Assembly (NCBI RefSeq): GCF_020329435.1
Contig: NZ_JAGKJK010000018.1
Coordinates: 46,869-110,868 of the forward strand
From: Bradyrhizobium hereditatis
GTDB taxonomy: Bacteria; Pseudomonadota; Alphaproteobacteria; Rhizobiales; Xanthobacteraceae
Direction of reading: 5' to 3'
Length of the DNA stretch: 64,000 nucleotides
Shown here: piece after piece, positions 42,090 through 50,843 of the stretch
Numbering within the stretch: position 1 is the stretch's first letter
Layout: the number at the start of each line of letters is the position of its first letter
Position numbers and translations under genes: made by a program
The notes under the pieces: generated by a model
The model's database searches: none
Seen by the model: the letters and a program-made list of their open reading frames with translations, nothing else
Told to the model about the DNA's origin: nothing

Positions 42090-42710
42090 TCACCTACCGT
42101 CCAGCGCCGCCAGCCGTTCAGCTTCCGCGATATCATCGACGGTGTTGGCGTTGAAGAACGGATCGAGCGGTTCGACGGACCATGTCACCGTGGCCAGCCG
42201 GTAGCGCGCGGTCCAGCGATCGATCTTCCTGATGCCCTCGACCACAAGAGCGTGACGGAGCTCTTCGCGCAAGTTGACGCTCCATAAACCAATCACCGGA
42301 TGCGACTGGCCGTCGGAAGCGGCGACAGCCAGTTCGGCATTCTCCGCTTCCAGTGCGCCGCGTAACCGGGATACCAGATCGCGCGGCAGGAACGGGCAGT
42401 CCGCGGCGGCGCTGAGGATAAGTTTCACATCGGGCCGGTTCGCCGCAACCCAATCGAGCGCTGCCAGAATGCCGGCGAGCGGGCCGGGGAAATCGGCCAC
42501 GCCGTCGGCAACGACCGGCAAGCCGAATGCCGCAAAGCGCGCCGGATCGCCATTGGCGTTCAGGATCAAGCCGTCGCATTGCGGCGCAAGCCGCGCGATC
42601 ACCCGGTCCAAAATGGTGCGGCCACCAATGGTGCGCATCGGCTTGTCGCCGCCGCCCATCCGCCGCGCGAGCCCGCCTGCCAGGAGAACGCCAGGAATTC
42701 TAGTCGTCAC
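42090..42710 (-). CDS. mobA: Molybdenum cofactor guanylyltransferase
   Basis: This enzyme joins GMP from GTP to molybdopterin to make MGD. The 206-residue protein begins with GVLLAGGLARRMGGGDKPM, the nucleotide-binding loop with the lysine typical of MobA. It also has LILNANGDPARFA and LSAAADCPFLPRDLV, the metal-binding Asp region. The GTG start overlaps the fdhD stop by 11 bases, which indicates coupling. MGD is required by the DMSO-reductase-family formate dehydrogenase encoded nearby. Confidence 0.9.
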   Translation of the reverse strand: MTTRIPGVLLAGGLARRMGGGDKPMRTIGGRTILDRVIARLAPQCDGLILNANGDPARFAAFGLPVVADGVADFPGPLAGILAALDWVAANRPDVKLILSAAADCPFLPRDLVSRLRGALEAENAELAVAASDGQSHPVIGLWSVNLREELRHALVVEGIRKIDRWTARYRLATVTWSVEPLDPFFNANTVDDIAEAERLAALDGR

Positions 42711-43590
42711 GCTCTTCGCCCTTGCGCTTGTGCCGCGCGGACTCCTCCTCGACGTAGTCGAGATTCTGGTCGAACACGATCCGCTCCTGTCCAGACAGCG
42801 CGATGAAACGCTTGCCGCGTGTGCGCCCGACCAGCGTCAGCCCAACCTGCCGTGCCAGCTCGACACCCCACGCGGTGAAGCCCGAGCGCGAGACGAGAAT
42901 GGGAATGCCCATCCGCACCGTCTTGATCACCATCTCCGAGGTGAGGCGGCCGGTGGTGTAGAGGATCTTGTCGGCGGGATCGACGCCATGGCGATAGATC
43001 CAGCCGGCGATCTTGTCGACGGCATTGTGGCGGCCAACGTCTTCGGTGTAGCAGATCGGCCGTCCTTCCTTGCACAGCACGCAGCCATGGATCGCGCCGG
43101 CCTCCAGATAGAGCGAGGGCATGGTGTTGATCGTGCGCGTCATCTCGTAGAGCCACGACGTGCGCAACTCGGCCTTCGGCAGCGCGACGCTTTCCACCGC
43201 TTCCAGGAGATCACCAAACGCGGTGCCTTGCGCGCAACCGGACGTCTGCGTGCGCTTCTTCAGCTTTGCCTCGAAATTGGTGTGGTGCTCGGTGCGCACC
43301 ACCACGACCTGCAAATCGTCGTCGTACTCGACCTCGGTGACGATGTCGTCGTATTTGAGCATGTTCTGGTTGAGAAGGTAGCCGAGCGCCAGATATTCCG
43401 GATAGTCGCCGATCGTCATCATGGTGACGATCTCCTGGGCGTTTAGATACAGCGTCAGCGGCCGCTCCATCGGCACCCGGATCTCGACGGTCGCGCCGGT
43501 CTGGTCGGTGCCGGCGACGCGCTCGGTCAGCCGCGGATCCTCGGGATTCGGCACAATCAGGGGGGCGGGGGCTTTTTCCATCTTCATCAT
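42700..43590 (-). CDS. fdhD: Formate dehydrogenase accessory sulfurtransferase FdhD
   Basis: FdhD transfers sulfur to the bis-MGD cofactor so that formate dehydrogenase is active. The ~296-residue protein has LALGYLLNQNMLKYDDIV, YEMTRTINTMPSLYLEAGAI and DVGRHNAVDKIAGWIYRHGV. Where the E. coli protein has CxxC in its mobile loop, this one has TSGCAQGTAFGDL with a single cysteine, plus two more cysteines in IHGCVLCKEG. The start at 43590 is chosen from several close ATGs. It is transcribed with mobA, divergent from mobB. Confidence 0.9.
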   Translation of the reverse strand: MMKMEKAPAPLIVPNPEDPRLTERVAGTDQTGATVEIRVPMERPLTLYLNAQEIVTMMTIGDYPEYLALGYLLNQNMLKYDDIVTEVEYDDDLQVVVVRTEHHTNFEAKLKKRTQTSGCAQGTAFGDLLEAVESVALPKAELRTSWLYEMTRTINTMPSLYLEAGAIHGCVLCKEGRPICYTEDVGRHNAVDKIAGWIYRHGVDPADKILYTTGRLTSEMVIKTVRMGIPILVSRSGFTAWGVELARQVGLTLVGRTRGKRFIALSGQERIVFDQNLDYVEEESARHKRKGEERDD

Positions 43591-43660
43591 AGGACGCAGG
43601 TTAGCATGACTTTGTCTCTGGGCTGATATAAGGACCGGAGTTAACAAGTCACGGCCTACC

Positions 43661-43780
43661 CGTCATGGCCAGGCTTGTCCCGGCCATCCACGTCCTTCTT
43701 TCGGCGATAGTCTCAAGACGTGGATGCCTGGGGCTTCTAGGGTGAAGACGCGCTTCGCACTTTTGCCCGGGCATAACGAC
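43661..43780. repeat. Imperfect palindrome, dispersed intergenic repeat (GTCATGGCC type)
   Basis: One arm reads GTCATGGCCAGGCTTGTCCC then CGGCCATCCACGTC. The other reads GACGTGGATGCCTGGGGC and ends TTTTGCCCGGGCATAACGAC. The arms match imperfectly across a spacer containing TTTCGGCGATAG. This resembles a palindromic element common between genes in bradyrhizobia and Rhodopseudomonas. It lies between divergent fdhD and mobB, so it could affect expression of both. Confidence 0.75.
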
Positions 43781-43808
43781 GATACAAGCGCTGCCGCCGG
43801 AGTATGGG

Positions 43809-44336
43809 ATGAAAGTAATAGGCCTAGCGGGATGGAGCGGTGCCGGCAAGACGACCTTGCTGACGCGAGCGATCCCGCAATTCGCAAAACAGGGCCTTCG
43901 CGTTTCCGTGATCAAGCACGCCCATCATGCCTTCGATGTCGACGTGCCCGGCAAAGATTCCTGGCGGCACCGCGAGGCTGGTGCCGCCGAGGTCCTGGTT
44001 TCTTCGAATCGGCGCTGGGCCCTGATGCACGAGTTGCGAGGTGCTGCCGAGCCGAGGTTGTCCGAATTGCTGGCGAAAATGTCGCGGGTGGATCTCGTCG
44101 TCGTCGAGGGTTTCAAGCGCGAGCCGCACCGCAAGATCGAGGTCTATCGCGCCGCCAATGGCAAGCCGCTGCTGTTTCCCGACGATCCCGGCATCGTCGG
44201 TATTGCGACCGACACAACGGTTGAAACCACGCTGCCGACCGCCCATCTCGACGATATCGAGGCGGTTGCGGCGATGATGCTGAAATCGGCGATCTCGCTC
44301 GAAGACGTATTGGCCAAATGCGAAGCTGAGGGCTGA
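43809..44336 (+). CDS. mobB: Molybdopterin-guanine dinucleotide biosynthesis protein MobB
   Basis: This is a 175-residue P-loop GTPase with WSGAGKTTLLTRAIPQFAKQ (Walker A), RVSVIKHAHHAFDVDVPGKD and VDLVVVEGFKREPHRKIEVY (Walker B and following lysine motif), all typical of MobB. It assists MobA in MGD synthesis, possibly by supplying GTP. GGAG lies before the ATG. It is followed by moeA after 8 bases. Confidence 0.88.
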   Translation: MKVIGLAGWSGAGKTTLLTRAIPQFAKQGLRVSVIKHAHHAFDVDVPGKDSWRHREAGAAEVLVSSNRRWALMHELRGAAEPRLSELLAKMSRVDLVVVEGFKREPHRKIEVYRAANGKPLLFPDDPGIVGIATDTTVETTLPTAHLDDIEAVAAMMLKSAISLEDVLAKCEAEG

Positions 44337-44344
44337 TCAGGCAC

Positions 44345-45601
44345 ATGGCGCAATTGTCGGACGATTGCTTTGCCTTCGGTGGCCCGATGATGTCGGTCGA
44401 TGAGGCCGTCGGTCTCATTGCCACGCGTGTGACGCCCGTTGTGGACGTCGAGACGGTTACGCTCGCGCAAGCCGATGGCCGCGTTCTCGCGCATGATATT
44501 CTCGCTCCGCTGCCGCTGCCGCCGTTCACCAATTCCGCCGTTGATGGCTATGCGGTGTCAAGCCGCGATCTGCCGCAGAAAGACGAACAGACTTTTCCGG
44601 TGATCGGGCGTGTTCAGGCCGGCAGTACCGCGTCTGCGCCGATCAAGCCAGGGCATGCGATGCGCATTTTTACCGGTGCACCGATGCCGGAAGGCGCCGA
44701 CACCGTGTTCATGCAGGAAGATGTCCGCGTTGACGGCGACAGCGTTGCGCTTCCCGCGGGGCTCAAGCCCGGCGCCAATGTGCGGCCCGCGGGCGAGGAC
44801 ATTCCATTGGGCTTTGCGGCGCTAAAGGCGGGCCAGCGGCTGCGGCCGCAGGACGTTGCGCTCGCCGCTGCTTTTGGCCTGACCGGACTTGATGTCGTCA
44901 GGCGCCTTCGTGTCGCGGTGTTCTCCACCGGCAACGAGTTGGCCTCACCCGGTGAAATGCGCGCGGCGCCGCAATTGTTCGATTCCAACCGTTTCATGCT
45001 GATGGCGATGCTGGTGCGGCTCGGCTGCGAGGTCAGTGATCTCGGGATCATCAGGGACGACCGTGCCGCGCTCGCCCGTGCGCTGCAGGACGTTGCCGCC
45101 GCGCACGACCTGATACTCACCACCGGCGGCGTTTCGACTGGCGAGGAGGATCACGTCAAGGCAAGCGTGGAGAGTGTGGGTCGGCTGGTGCTGTGGCGGA
45201 TGGCGATCAAGCCGGGTCGTCCTGTTGCGATGGGCATCATCGGCGGCACGCCTTTCATCGGATTGCCCGGCAATCCGGTGGCGAGTTTTGTTACCTTCGT
45301 CCACGTGGTGCGGCCGACAATCCTGGCGCTATCAGGTGCGCAGCCTGAGCCGCTGACGCCGATGCCGGTCCGTGCCGCCTTCACCTACAAGAAGAAGATT
45401 TCGCGCCGCGAGTATGTCCGCGTCAGCCTGCGCAAGGGCGCGGACGGCGCGCTGGAAGCGGTGAAGTTTCCGCGCGAAGGCGCAGGGCTGTTGTCCTCGC
45501 TGGCGGATACCGACGGCCTGGTCGAACTCGGAGAAGACGTCACGCAGGTCTCCCCCGGCCAGACAGTCGGGTTCCTTTCTTATGCGGGTCTGATCAATTG
45601 A
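44345..45601 (+). CDS. moeA: Molybdopterin molybdenumtransferase MoeA
   Basis: The enzyme inserts molybdate into adenylated molybdopterin. The 418-residue protein has the full four-domain MoeA order: PPFTNSAVDGYAVSSRDL, then GAPMPEGADTVFMQED, VAVFSTGNELASPGEMR, LTTGGVSTGEEDHV and GLPGNPVASFVTFV. The usual STGDEL has Asn in place of Asp in this copy. The C-terminal domain contains TYKKKISRREYVRV. It follows mobB by 8 bases and is upstream of a TusA-like gene. It is the conventional MoeA in this window; the one at 39085 carries the extra domain. Confidence 0.88.
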   Translation: MAQLSDDCFAFGGPMMSVDEAVGLIATRVTPVVDVETVTLAQADGRVLAHDILAPLPLPPFTNSAVDGYAVSSRDLPQKDEQTFPVIGRVQAGSTASAPIKPGHAMRIFTGAPMPEGADTVFMQEDVRVDGDSVALPAGLKPGANVRPAGEDIPLGFAALKAGQRLRPQDVALAAAFGLTGLDVVRRLRVAVFSTGNELASPGEMRAAPQLFDSNRFMLMAMLVRLGCEVSDLGIIRDDRAALARALQDVAAAHDLILTTGGVSTGEEDHVKASVESVGRLVLWRMAIKPGRPVAMGIIGGTPFIGLPGNPVASFVTFVHVVRPTILALSGAQPEPLTPMPVRAAFTYKKKISRREYVRVSLRKGADGALEAVKFPREGAGLLSSLADTDGLVELGEDVTQVSPGQTVGFLSYAGLIN

Positions 45602-45643
45602 TGTCCGTTGACGATGCGGGGTTGCTTCGCCATGGTCACTCGC

Positions 45644-45883
45644 ATGAGCACGACAAAACTTGATCTCACCGGTCTCAAATGCCCGTTGCCGGCGCTGAAA
45701 ACGCGCAAGGCGTTGAAGTCGATCACGCCGGGCAGTTTCCTGGAAGTTCACTGCACCGATCCGCTCTCAGTGATCGACATTCCGAATTTGATTCGTGAAA
45801 CCGGCGACAAGGTCGAGATAGCTGAGCGCGCGGAAAGCCGTATCGTTTTCCTGATCGAGAAGGCGGCCGTCCCCGGGAACTGA
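45644..45883 (+). CDS. TusA-like sulfurtransferase
   Basis: This small protein of about 79 residues has DLTGLKCPLPALKTRKAL with the family CPxP cysteine (C13 from the ATG at 45644), then EVHCTDPLSVIDIPNLIRE. Proteins of this family carry persulfide sulfur for thiolation or for FdhD-linked cofactor sulfuration, and in some bacteria they supply sulfur to formate dehydrogenase cofactor. The neighbourhood (moeA upstream, formate dehydrogenase downstream) fits such a role. Two earlier ATGs are possible starts. Confidence 0.8.
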   Translation: MSTTKLDLTGLKCPLPALKTRKALKSITPGSFLEVHCTDPLSVIDIPNLIRETGDKVEIAERAESRIVFLIEKAAVPGN

Positions 45884-46184
45884 GCCGGCTAGATCAGAGT
45901 GGCTCTCCGATCATTTTGAATCCACATCGATTAATCGCAAACCAAAATCGATGCGCGTTCGCAATCGCAGCATGAGACGGCTTTATTGATCTCGGGATCA
46001 ATTCGCGCTCTCATTCGTCATCGGCAAGGCAGGCACTGCGTTGGTTCGCTCCTGGCGCGCATAAATCGAACTGCGCCGCCGATCGCCGCCTTAAATGCTT
46101 ACCAATGAGCGATAATTTTCTTGGCATCTGGCATGCCACGGGCTAAGCTTTCGCTTAACAACAGGCAGGGAACGAGACGTTTCG
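45884..46184. other. Region upstream of the formate dehydrogenase genes
   Basis: About 300 bases with no gene. The promoter of the formate dehydrogenase operon should be here. It holds a candidate sigma-54-like site near 46122 and a perfect palindrome TGGCATGCCA at 46129-46138. No clear terminator for the TusA-like gene was seen. Confidence 0.6.
46122..46136 (+). promoter_or_regulatory. Candidate sigma-54-like promoter (low confidence)
   Basis: TGGCAT, then five bases, then ATGC places GG and GC ten bases apart, the spacing of sigma-54 promoters (consensus TGGCAC-N5-TTGC). The downstream half departs from the consensus. It lies about 48 bases before the ATG of the gamma-beta subunit gene. 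The overlapping palindrome TGGCATGCCA could instead be a regulator site. Confidence 0.25.
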
Positions 46185-47894
46185 ATGGATCATGACGTAC
46201 AACTAGTCCGCTCGTTCGAACATCCGGGCGCGGGACGGAAGCGGGCCAAGGCGACGCCGAAGGGCCGCCAGGTCGATCCCACCGCCGCCCACGAGATCGA
46301 GCTGCTGCTCGGCGACCGGCCGCGGCGCCGCGATCTCCTGATCGAGCACCTGCATCTGATCCAGGACAAGTATCACCAGATCTCGGCGGCGCATCTGGCG
46401 GCGCTTGCCGACGAGATGAAGCTGTCGTTTGCGGAAGTGTTCGAGACCGCGACGTTCTATGCGCATTTCGACGTGGTGAAGGAGGGCGCGCCTGACATCG
46501 CGCCGCTGACCATCCGCGTCTGCGATTCGCTGACCTGCGCCATGATGGACGCGGAGAAGCTGCTGCACGAATTGCAGAACAAGGCCGGCCCGGGCATCCG
46601 CGTGGTGCGCGCGCCCTGCGTTGGCCGCTGTGACACCGCGCCCGCCGCTGAAGTCGGCCACCACTTCGTCGATCATGCCACGGTGACGAATGTGCTCGCC
46701 GCAGCCAAGGCCGGCGAGACTCATACGCATCTGCCCAAATATACTGACTACGACGCCTATGTCGCCGACGGCGGCTACAAGCTTTTAAACCGTTTGCGCT
46801 CCGGCGCGATGACGAAAGAAGATCTCCTGAAGGCGCTCGACGACGCCTCGTTGCGCGGGCTCGGCGGCGCGGGCTTCCCGACCGGACGCAAATGGCGCGC
46901 GGTGCTGGGCGAGCCAGGCCCGCGGCTGATGGCCATCAACGGCGATGAGGGCGAGCCCGGCACCTTCAAGGATCGCTACTATCTCGAAACCGATCCGCAT
47001 CGCTTCATCGAGGGCATGCTGATCGGCGCGCATGTGGTCGAGGCGAGCGATGTCTACATTTACATCCGCGACGAATATCCGGCTTCGCGCGAAATCCTCA
47101 CCCGTGAAATCGCCAAATTGCCGCCGGGCGGCCCGGTACTGCACATGCGCCGCGGCGCGGGCGCTTACATCTGCGGCGAGGAATCCTCCCTACTCGAAAG
47201 CATTGAAGGCAAGCGCGGCCTGCCCAGGCACAAGCCGCCTTATCCGTTCCAGGTCGGCCTGTTCGGCCTGCCGACGCTGATCAACAATGTCGAGACGCTG
47301 TGGTGGGTGCGCGACATCGTCGAGAAGGGCGCCGACTGGTGGAAGAGCCACGGCCGCAACGACCGCCACGGTCTGCGGAGCTATTCGGTCTCCGGCCGCG
47401 TGAAGAATCCCGGTATGAAGCTGGCGCCGGCCGGCATCACCGTGCGCGAACTGATCGACGAGTTCTGCGGCGGCATGGCCGATGGCCACACCTTTCACGC
47501 CTATCTGCCGGGCGGCGCGTCGGGCGGCATCTTGCCGGCGTCGATGGACAACATCCCGCTCGATTTCGGCACGCTGGAGAAATACGGCTGCTTCATTGGT
47601 TCGGCCGCCATCGTGATCATGTCCGAGCAGGACAGCGTGAAGGATGCGGCGCTGAACCTGATGAAGTTCTTCGAGGATGAAAGCTGCGGGCAGTGCACGC
47701 CGTGCCGGGTCGGCACCCAGAAGGCGGCGCTTTTGATGCAGCGGCCGGTTTGGGACCGCGAACTGCTCGATCAGCTGAGCCAGGCGATGCGCGATGCCTC
47801 GATCTGCGGGCTTGGACAAGCCGCCTCGAATCCGCTGACGTCAGTGATTAAGTATTTTCCGGAAGAATTCGTGCCGAAAGAGGCTGCGGAATGA
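46185..47894 (+). CDS. fdsB: NAD-dependent formate dehydrogenase, fused gamma-beta subunit
   Basis: The protein has 569 residues and combines a NuoE-like N-terminal half with a NuoF-like C-terminal half, whereas these are often two proteins (FdsG and FdsB). Residues ~1-190 carry a [2Fe-2S] site, VCDSLTCAMMD and APCVGRCDTAP. Residues ~200-560 carry the FMN/NAD loop LRGLGGAGFPTGRKW, GRGAGAYICGEESSLLES-like and the [4Fe-4S] motif CGQCTPCR near the C-terminus. It passes electrons from the alpha subunit to NAD+. The fusion resembles Methylobacterium FDH1. Its stop overlaps the alpha start (ATGA). Confidence 0.9.
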   Translation: MDHDVQLVRSFEHPGAGRKRAKATPKGRQVDPTAAHEIELLLGDRPRRRDLLIEHLHLIQDKYHQISAAHLAALADEMKLSFAEVFETATFYAHFDVVKEGAPDIAPLTIRVCDSLTCAMMDAEKLLHELQNKAGPGIRVVRAPCVGRCDTAPAAEVGHHFVDHATVTNVLAAAKAGETHTHLPKYTDYDAYVADGGYKLLNRLRSGAMTKEDLLKALDDASLRGLGGAGFPTGRKWRAVLGEPGPRLMAINGDEGEPGTFKDRYYLETDPHRFIEGMLIGAHVVEASDVYIYIRDEYPASREILTREIAKLPPGGPVLHMRRGAGAYICGEESSLLESIEGKRGLPRHKPPYPFQVGLFGLPTLINNVETLWWVRDIVEKGADWWKSHGRNDRHGLRSYSVSGRVKNPGMKLAPAGITVRELIDEFCGGMADGHTFHAYLPGGASGGILPASMDNIPLDFGTLEKYGCFIGSAAIVIMSEQDSVKDAALNLMKFFEDESCGQCTPCRVGTQKAALLMQRPVWDRELLDQLSQAMRDASICGLGQAASNPLTSVIKYFPEEFVPKEAAE

Positions 47895-50656
47895 CCAAGA
47901 TCAAGTTCGAGCTCGACGGCCAACAGGTTGAGGCCAATGCGGGCGAGACCATCTGGCAGGTTGCCAAGCGCCACCAGAAGGAAATCCCGCATCTCTGCTA
48001 TTCACCCGAGCCCGACTACCGGCCCGACGGCAACTGCCGCGCCTGCATGGTCGAGATCGAGGGCGAGCGCGTGCTGGCCGCGTCCTGCAAGCGCACGCCG
48101 AGCGTCGGCATGAAGGTGAAGACTGAGAGCGCGCGTGCGGTTGCGGCGCAGAAAATGGTGATGGAGCTCTTGGTCGCCGACCAGCCGGCGCGCGAGACCT
48201 CCCACGATCCCGATTCGAAATTCTGGCACTGGGCCGAGAAGGTCGAGGTGACCGAGAGCCGTTTCCCCGCGGCCGAGCGGTGGCAGAGCGACACCAGCCA
48301 TCCCGCGATGAGCGTCAATCTCGACGCCTGCATCCAGTGCGGCCTCTGCGTGCGCGCCTGCCGCGAGGTGCAGGTCAACGACGTCATCGGCATGGCCTAT
48401 CGCAATGCCGGCGCCAAGATCGTGTTCGACTTCGACGATCCGATGGGTGAATCGACCTGCGTCGCCTGTGGCGAATGCGTGCAGGCCTGCCCGACCGGCG
48501 CGCTGATGCCCTCGGTGATGCTGGACGAGAAGCAGACCCGCGTCACTTACGCGGACAAGAAGATCGACTCGCTGTGCCCGTTCTGCGGCGTCGGCTGTCA
48601 GGTCACCTATCAGGTCAAGGACGAGAAAGTCATCTACGCCGAGGGCCGCGACGGCCCGGCCAACCACAACCGCCTCTGTGTCAAGGGCCGCTTCGGTTTC
48701 GACTACATCCACCATCCGCATCGGCTGACCAAGCCGCTGGTACGGCTGCCCAATGCCAAGAAGGACGCCAACGATCAGGTCGATCCGGCTAATCCGTTCA
48801 CACATTTCCGCGAAGCCTCGTGGGAAGAGGCGCTCGACATCGCAGCCAAGGGCCTCGTGAAGATTCGCGATGAGAAGGGCGTCAAGGCGCTCGCCGGCTT
48901 CGGCTCCGCCAAGGGCTCGAACGAAGAGGCCTACCTGTTCCAGAAGCTGGTGCGCACCGGCTTTGGCTCCAACAATGTCGATCACTGCACGCGGCTGTGC
49001 CACGCTTCATCAGTGGCGGCGCTGATGGAAGGACTTAACTCGGGCGCGGTGTCGGCGCCGTTTGCGGCGGCGATGGACGCCGAAGTCATCATCGTGATCG
49101 GCGCTAATCCGACCGTGAACCATCCGGTTGCTGCGACCTATCTCAAGAACGCGGCCAAGCGCGGCGCCAAGCTGATCGTGATGGATCCGCGCCGGCAGGC
49201 GTTGTCGCGTTACGCCTGGAAGCATCTCGCCTTCAAGCCCGGCAGCGACGTCGCGATGCTGAATGCGATGCTGCACACCATCATCACCGAAGGGCTGACC
49301 GATCAGCAATACATCGCGGGCTACACCGAGGGCTTTGACGAGCTTGCCGAGCGCATCAAGGAATTCCCGCCGGAGAAGATGGAAGCGATCTGCGGCATTC
49401 CGGCGGAGACGCTGAAGGAAGTGGCGCGGGTCTACGCGCGCTCACAGGCCTCCATCATCTTCTGGGGCATGGGCATCAGTCAGCACATCCACGGCACCGA
49501 CAACGCACGCTGCCTGATCGCGCTGGCGCTGACAACTGGCCAGGTCGGCCGCCCCGGCACCGGCCTGCATCCGCTGCGCGGCCAGAACAACGTACAGGGC
49601 GCTTCCGACGCCGGCCTGATCCCGATGTTCCTGCCGGATTATCAGCCGGTAGGCCGCACCGATCTGCGCGAGCCCTTCGAAAAACTCTGGGGTCAGGACC
49701 TCGATCCTGTGCGAGGTCTCACCGTGGTCGAGATCATGAATGCGATCCATGCCGGCCAGATCACGGGCATGTATATCGAGGGCGAAAACCCCGCGATGTC
49801 GGATCCAGATCTGCAGCATGCGCGCGAAGCGCTCGCCAGGCTCGATCATCTGGTGGTGCAGGACCTCTTCGTCACTGAAACCGCGTTCCACGCCGATGTG
49901 ATCCTGCCGGCCTCGGCCTTCGCCGAGAAGAGCGGCACCTTCACCAACACTGACCGCCGCGTGCAGCTCGCGCGTGAGGTGGTCCGGCCGCCGGGCGATG
50001 CGCGGCAGGATCTCTGGATCATCCAGGAAATCGGCAAACGTATGGGCCTGCCGTGGAACTACAACGGCCCGGCCGATGTGTTCGCCGAGATGACAGAGGT
50101 GATGCCGTCCTTGAAGAACATCACCTGGGAGCGGCTGGTAAGCGAAGGTGCGGTGACTTATCCGGTCGACGATCCGAACAAGCCCGGCAACGAGATCATC
50201 TTCACCACGGGATTCCCGACCGAGAGCGGCCGCGGCAAGATCGTACCGGCCAAGGTGGTCCCGCCGGATGAACTGCCCGATGCCGAATACCCGATGATCC
50301 TCTCCACGGGGCGCGTGCTCGAGCACTGGCACACCGGCTCGATGACTCGCCGGTCCAGCGTGCTCGACCAGATCGAGCCGGAGGCGGTGGCGTTCATGGC
50401 GCCGAAGGATATGCGCAAGCTCGGCGTCTGGCCCGGCGATTTCATCCGCCTGCAAACCCGCCGTGGCGCGGTCGAGGTCAAGGTGCGCTCCGACGGCGAC
50501 GTGCCCGAGAACATGGTTTTCATGCCGTTCTGCTACGCGGAAGCGGCGGCGAACCTTTTGACCAACCCCGCGCTCGATCCGTTCGGCAAGATTCCCGAAT
50601 TCAAGTTTTGCGCGGTGCGTGCGGAAAAGGTGGCACTGCAAACGGCGGCGGAGTAG
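47891..50656 (+). CDS. fdsA: NAD-dependent formate dehydrogenase alpha subunit (Mo or W, bis-MGD)
   Basis: This is the catalytic subunit, 921 residues, oxidising formate to CO2 in the cytoplasm. The N-terminus has a [2Fe-2S] domain (cysteines 36, 49, 52, 66). Two [4Fe-4S] motifs follow in ACIQCGLCVRACREV and CVACGECVQACPTG, then another in LCPFCGVGCQ. The catalytic cysteine and histidine are C370 and H371 in HCTRLCHA. The molybdopterin domains show GSAKGSNEEAYLFQKL and VIGANPTVNHPVAATYLK. The metal may be Mo or W. The start by ATGA couples it to the gamma-beta gene. A separate FdsD gene was not seen downstream. Confidence 0.92.
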   Translation: MTKIKFELDGQQVEANAGETIWQVAKRHQKEIPHLCYSPEPDYRPDGNCRACMVEIEGERVLAASCKRTPSVGMKVKTESARAVAAQKMVMELLVADQPARETSHDPDSKFWHWAEKVEVTESRFPAAERWQSDTSHPAMSVNLDACIQCGLCVRACREVQVNDVIGMAYRNAGAKIVFDFDDPMGESTCVACGECVQACPTGALMPSVMLDEKQTRVTYADKKIDSLCPFCGVGCQVTYQVKDEKVIYAEGRDGPANHNRLCVKGRFGFDYIHHPHRLTKPLVRLPNAKKDANDQVDPANPFTHFREASWEEALDIAAKGLVKIRDEKGVKALAGFGSAKGSNEEAYLFQKLVRTGFGSNNVDHCTRLCHASSVAALMEGLNSGAVSAPFAAAMDAEVIIVIGANPTVNHPVAATYLKNAAKRGAKLIVMDPRRQALSRYAWKHLAFKPGSDVAMLNAMLHTIITEGLTDQQYIAGYTEGFDELAERIKEFPPEKMEAICGIPAETLKEVARVYARSQASIIFWGMGISQHIHGTDNARCLIALALTTGQVGRPGTGLHPLRGQNNVQGASDAGLIPMFLPDYQPVGRTDLREPFEKLWGQDLDPVRGLTVVEIMNAIHAGQITGMYIEGENPAMSDPDLQHAREALARLDHLVVQDLFVTETAFHADVILPASAFAEKSGTFTNTDRRVQLAREVVRPPGDARQDLWIIQEIGKRMGLPWNYNGPADVFAEMTEVMPSLKNITWERLVSEGAVTYPVDDPNKPGNEIIFTTGFPTESGRGKIVPAKVVPPDELPDAEYPMILSTGRVLEHWHTGSMTRRSSVLDQIEPEAVAFMAPKDMRKLGVWPGDFIRLQTRRGAVEVKVRSDGDVPENMVFMPFCYAEAAANLLTNPALDPFGKIPEFKFCAVRAEKVALQTAAE

Positions 50657-50673
50657 CGCGGACGTAGTCCTCA

Positions 50674-50790
50674 GTCATTGCGAGCCAACGGGTCGCGCGA
50701 ACGCGCGCCCGACGACAAGGCTCCGAAGCAATCCATGTCTCCGCTTGCGCGAGATCGATTGCTTCGTCGCTTTGCTCCTCGTAACGAGGC
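50674..50790. repeat. Imperfect palindrome, dispersed repeat (GTCATTGCGAG type)
   Basis: The element starts GTCATTGCGAGCC and contains CGAAGCAATCCATGTC. An opposite arm reads GATTGCTTCGTCGCTTTGCT, then CCTCGTAACGAGG. It lies between fdsA and the convergent LysM gene and could end transcription of fdsA. It shares GAAGCAATCCAT with the element at 56991-57074. Confidence 0.7.
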
Positions 50791-50843
50791 CAAGTGATCT
50801 CGTACGGATGACCGAAGCGATACCTAGGACCAGTGTCCGCGCT

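Noticed and set aside
49442..50641. Long open frame on the minus strand across the formate dehydrogenase alpha gene, and similar long antisense frames over kdpA and the acyl-CoA synthetase
   Set aside because: They lie entirely opposite well-identified genes and carry no motifs, so they are shadows of high-GC coding sequence.
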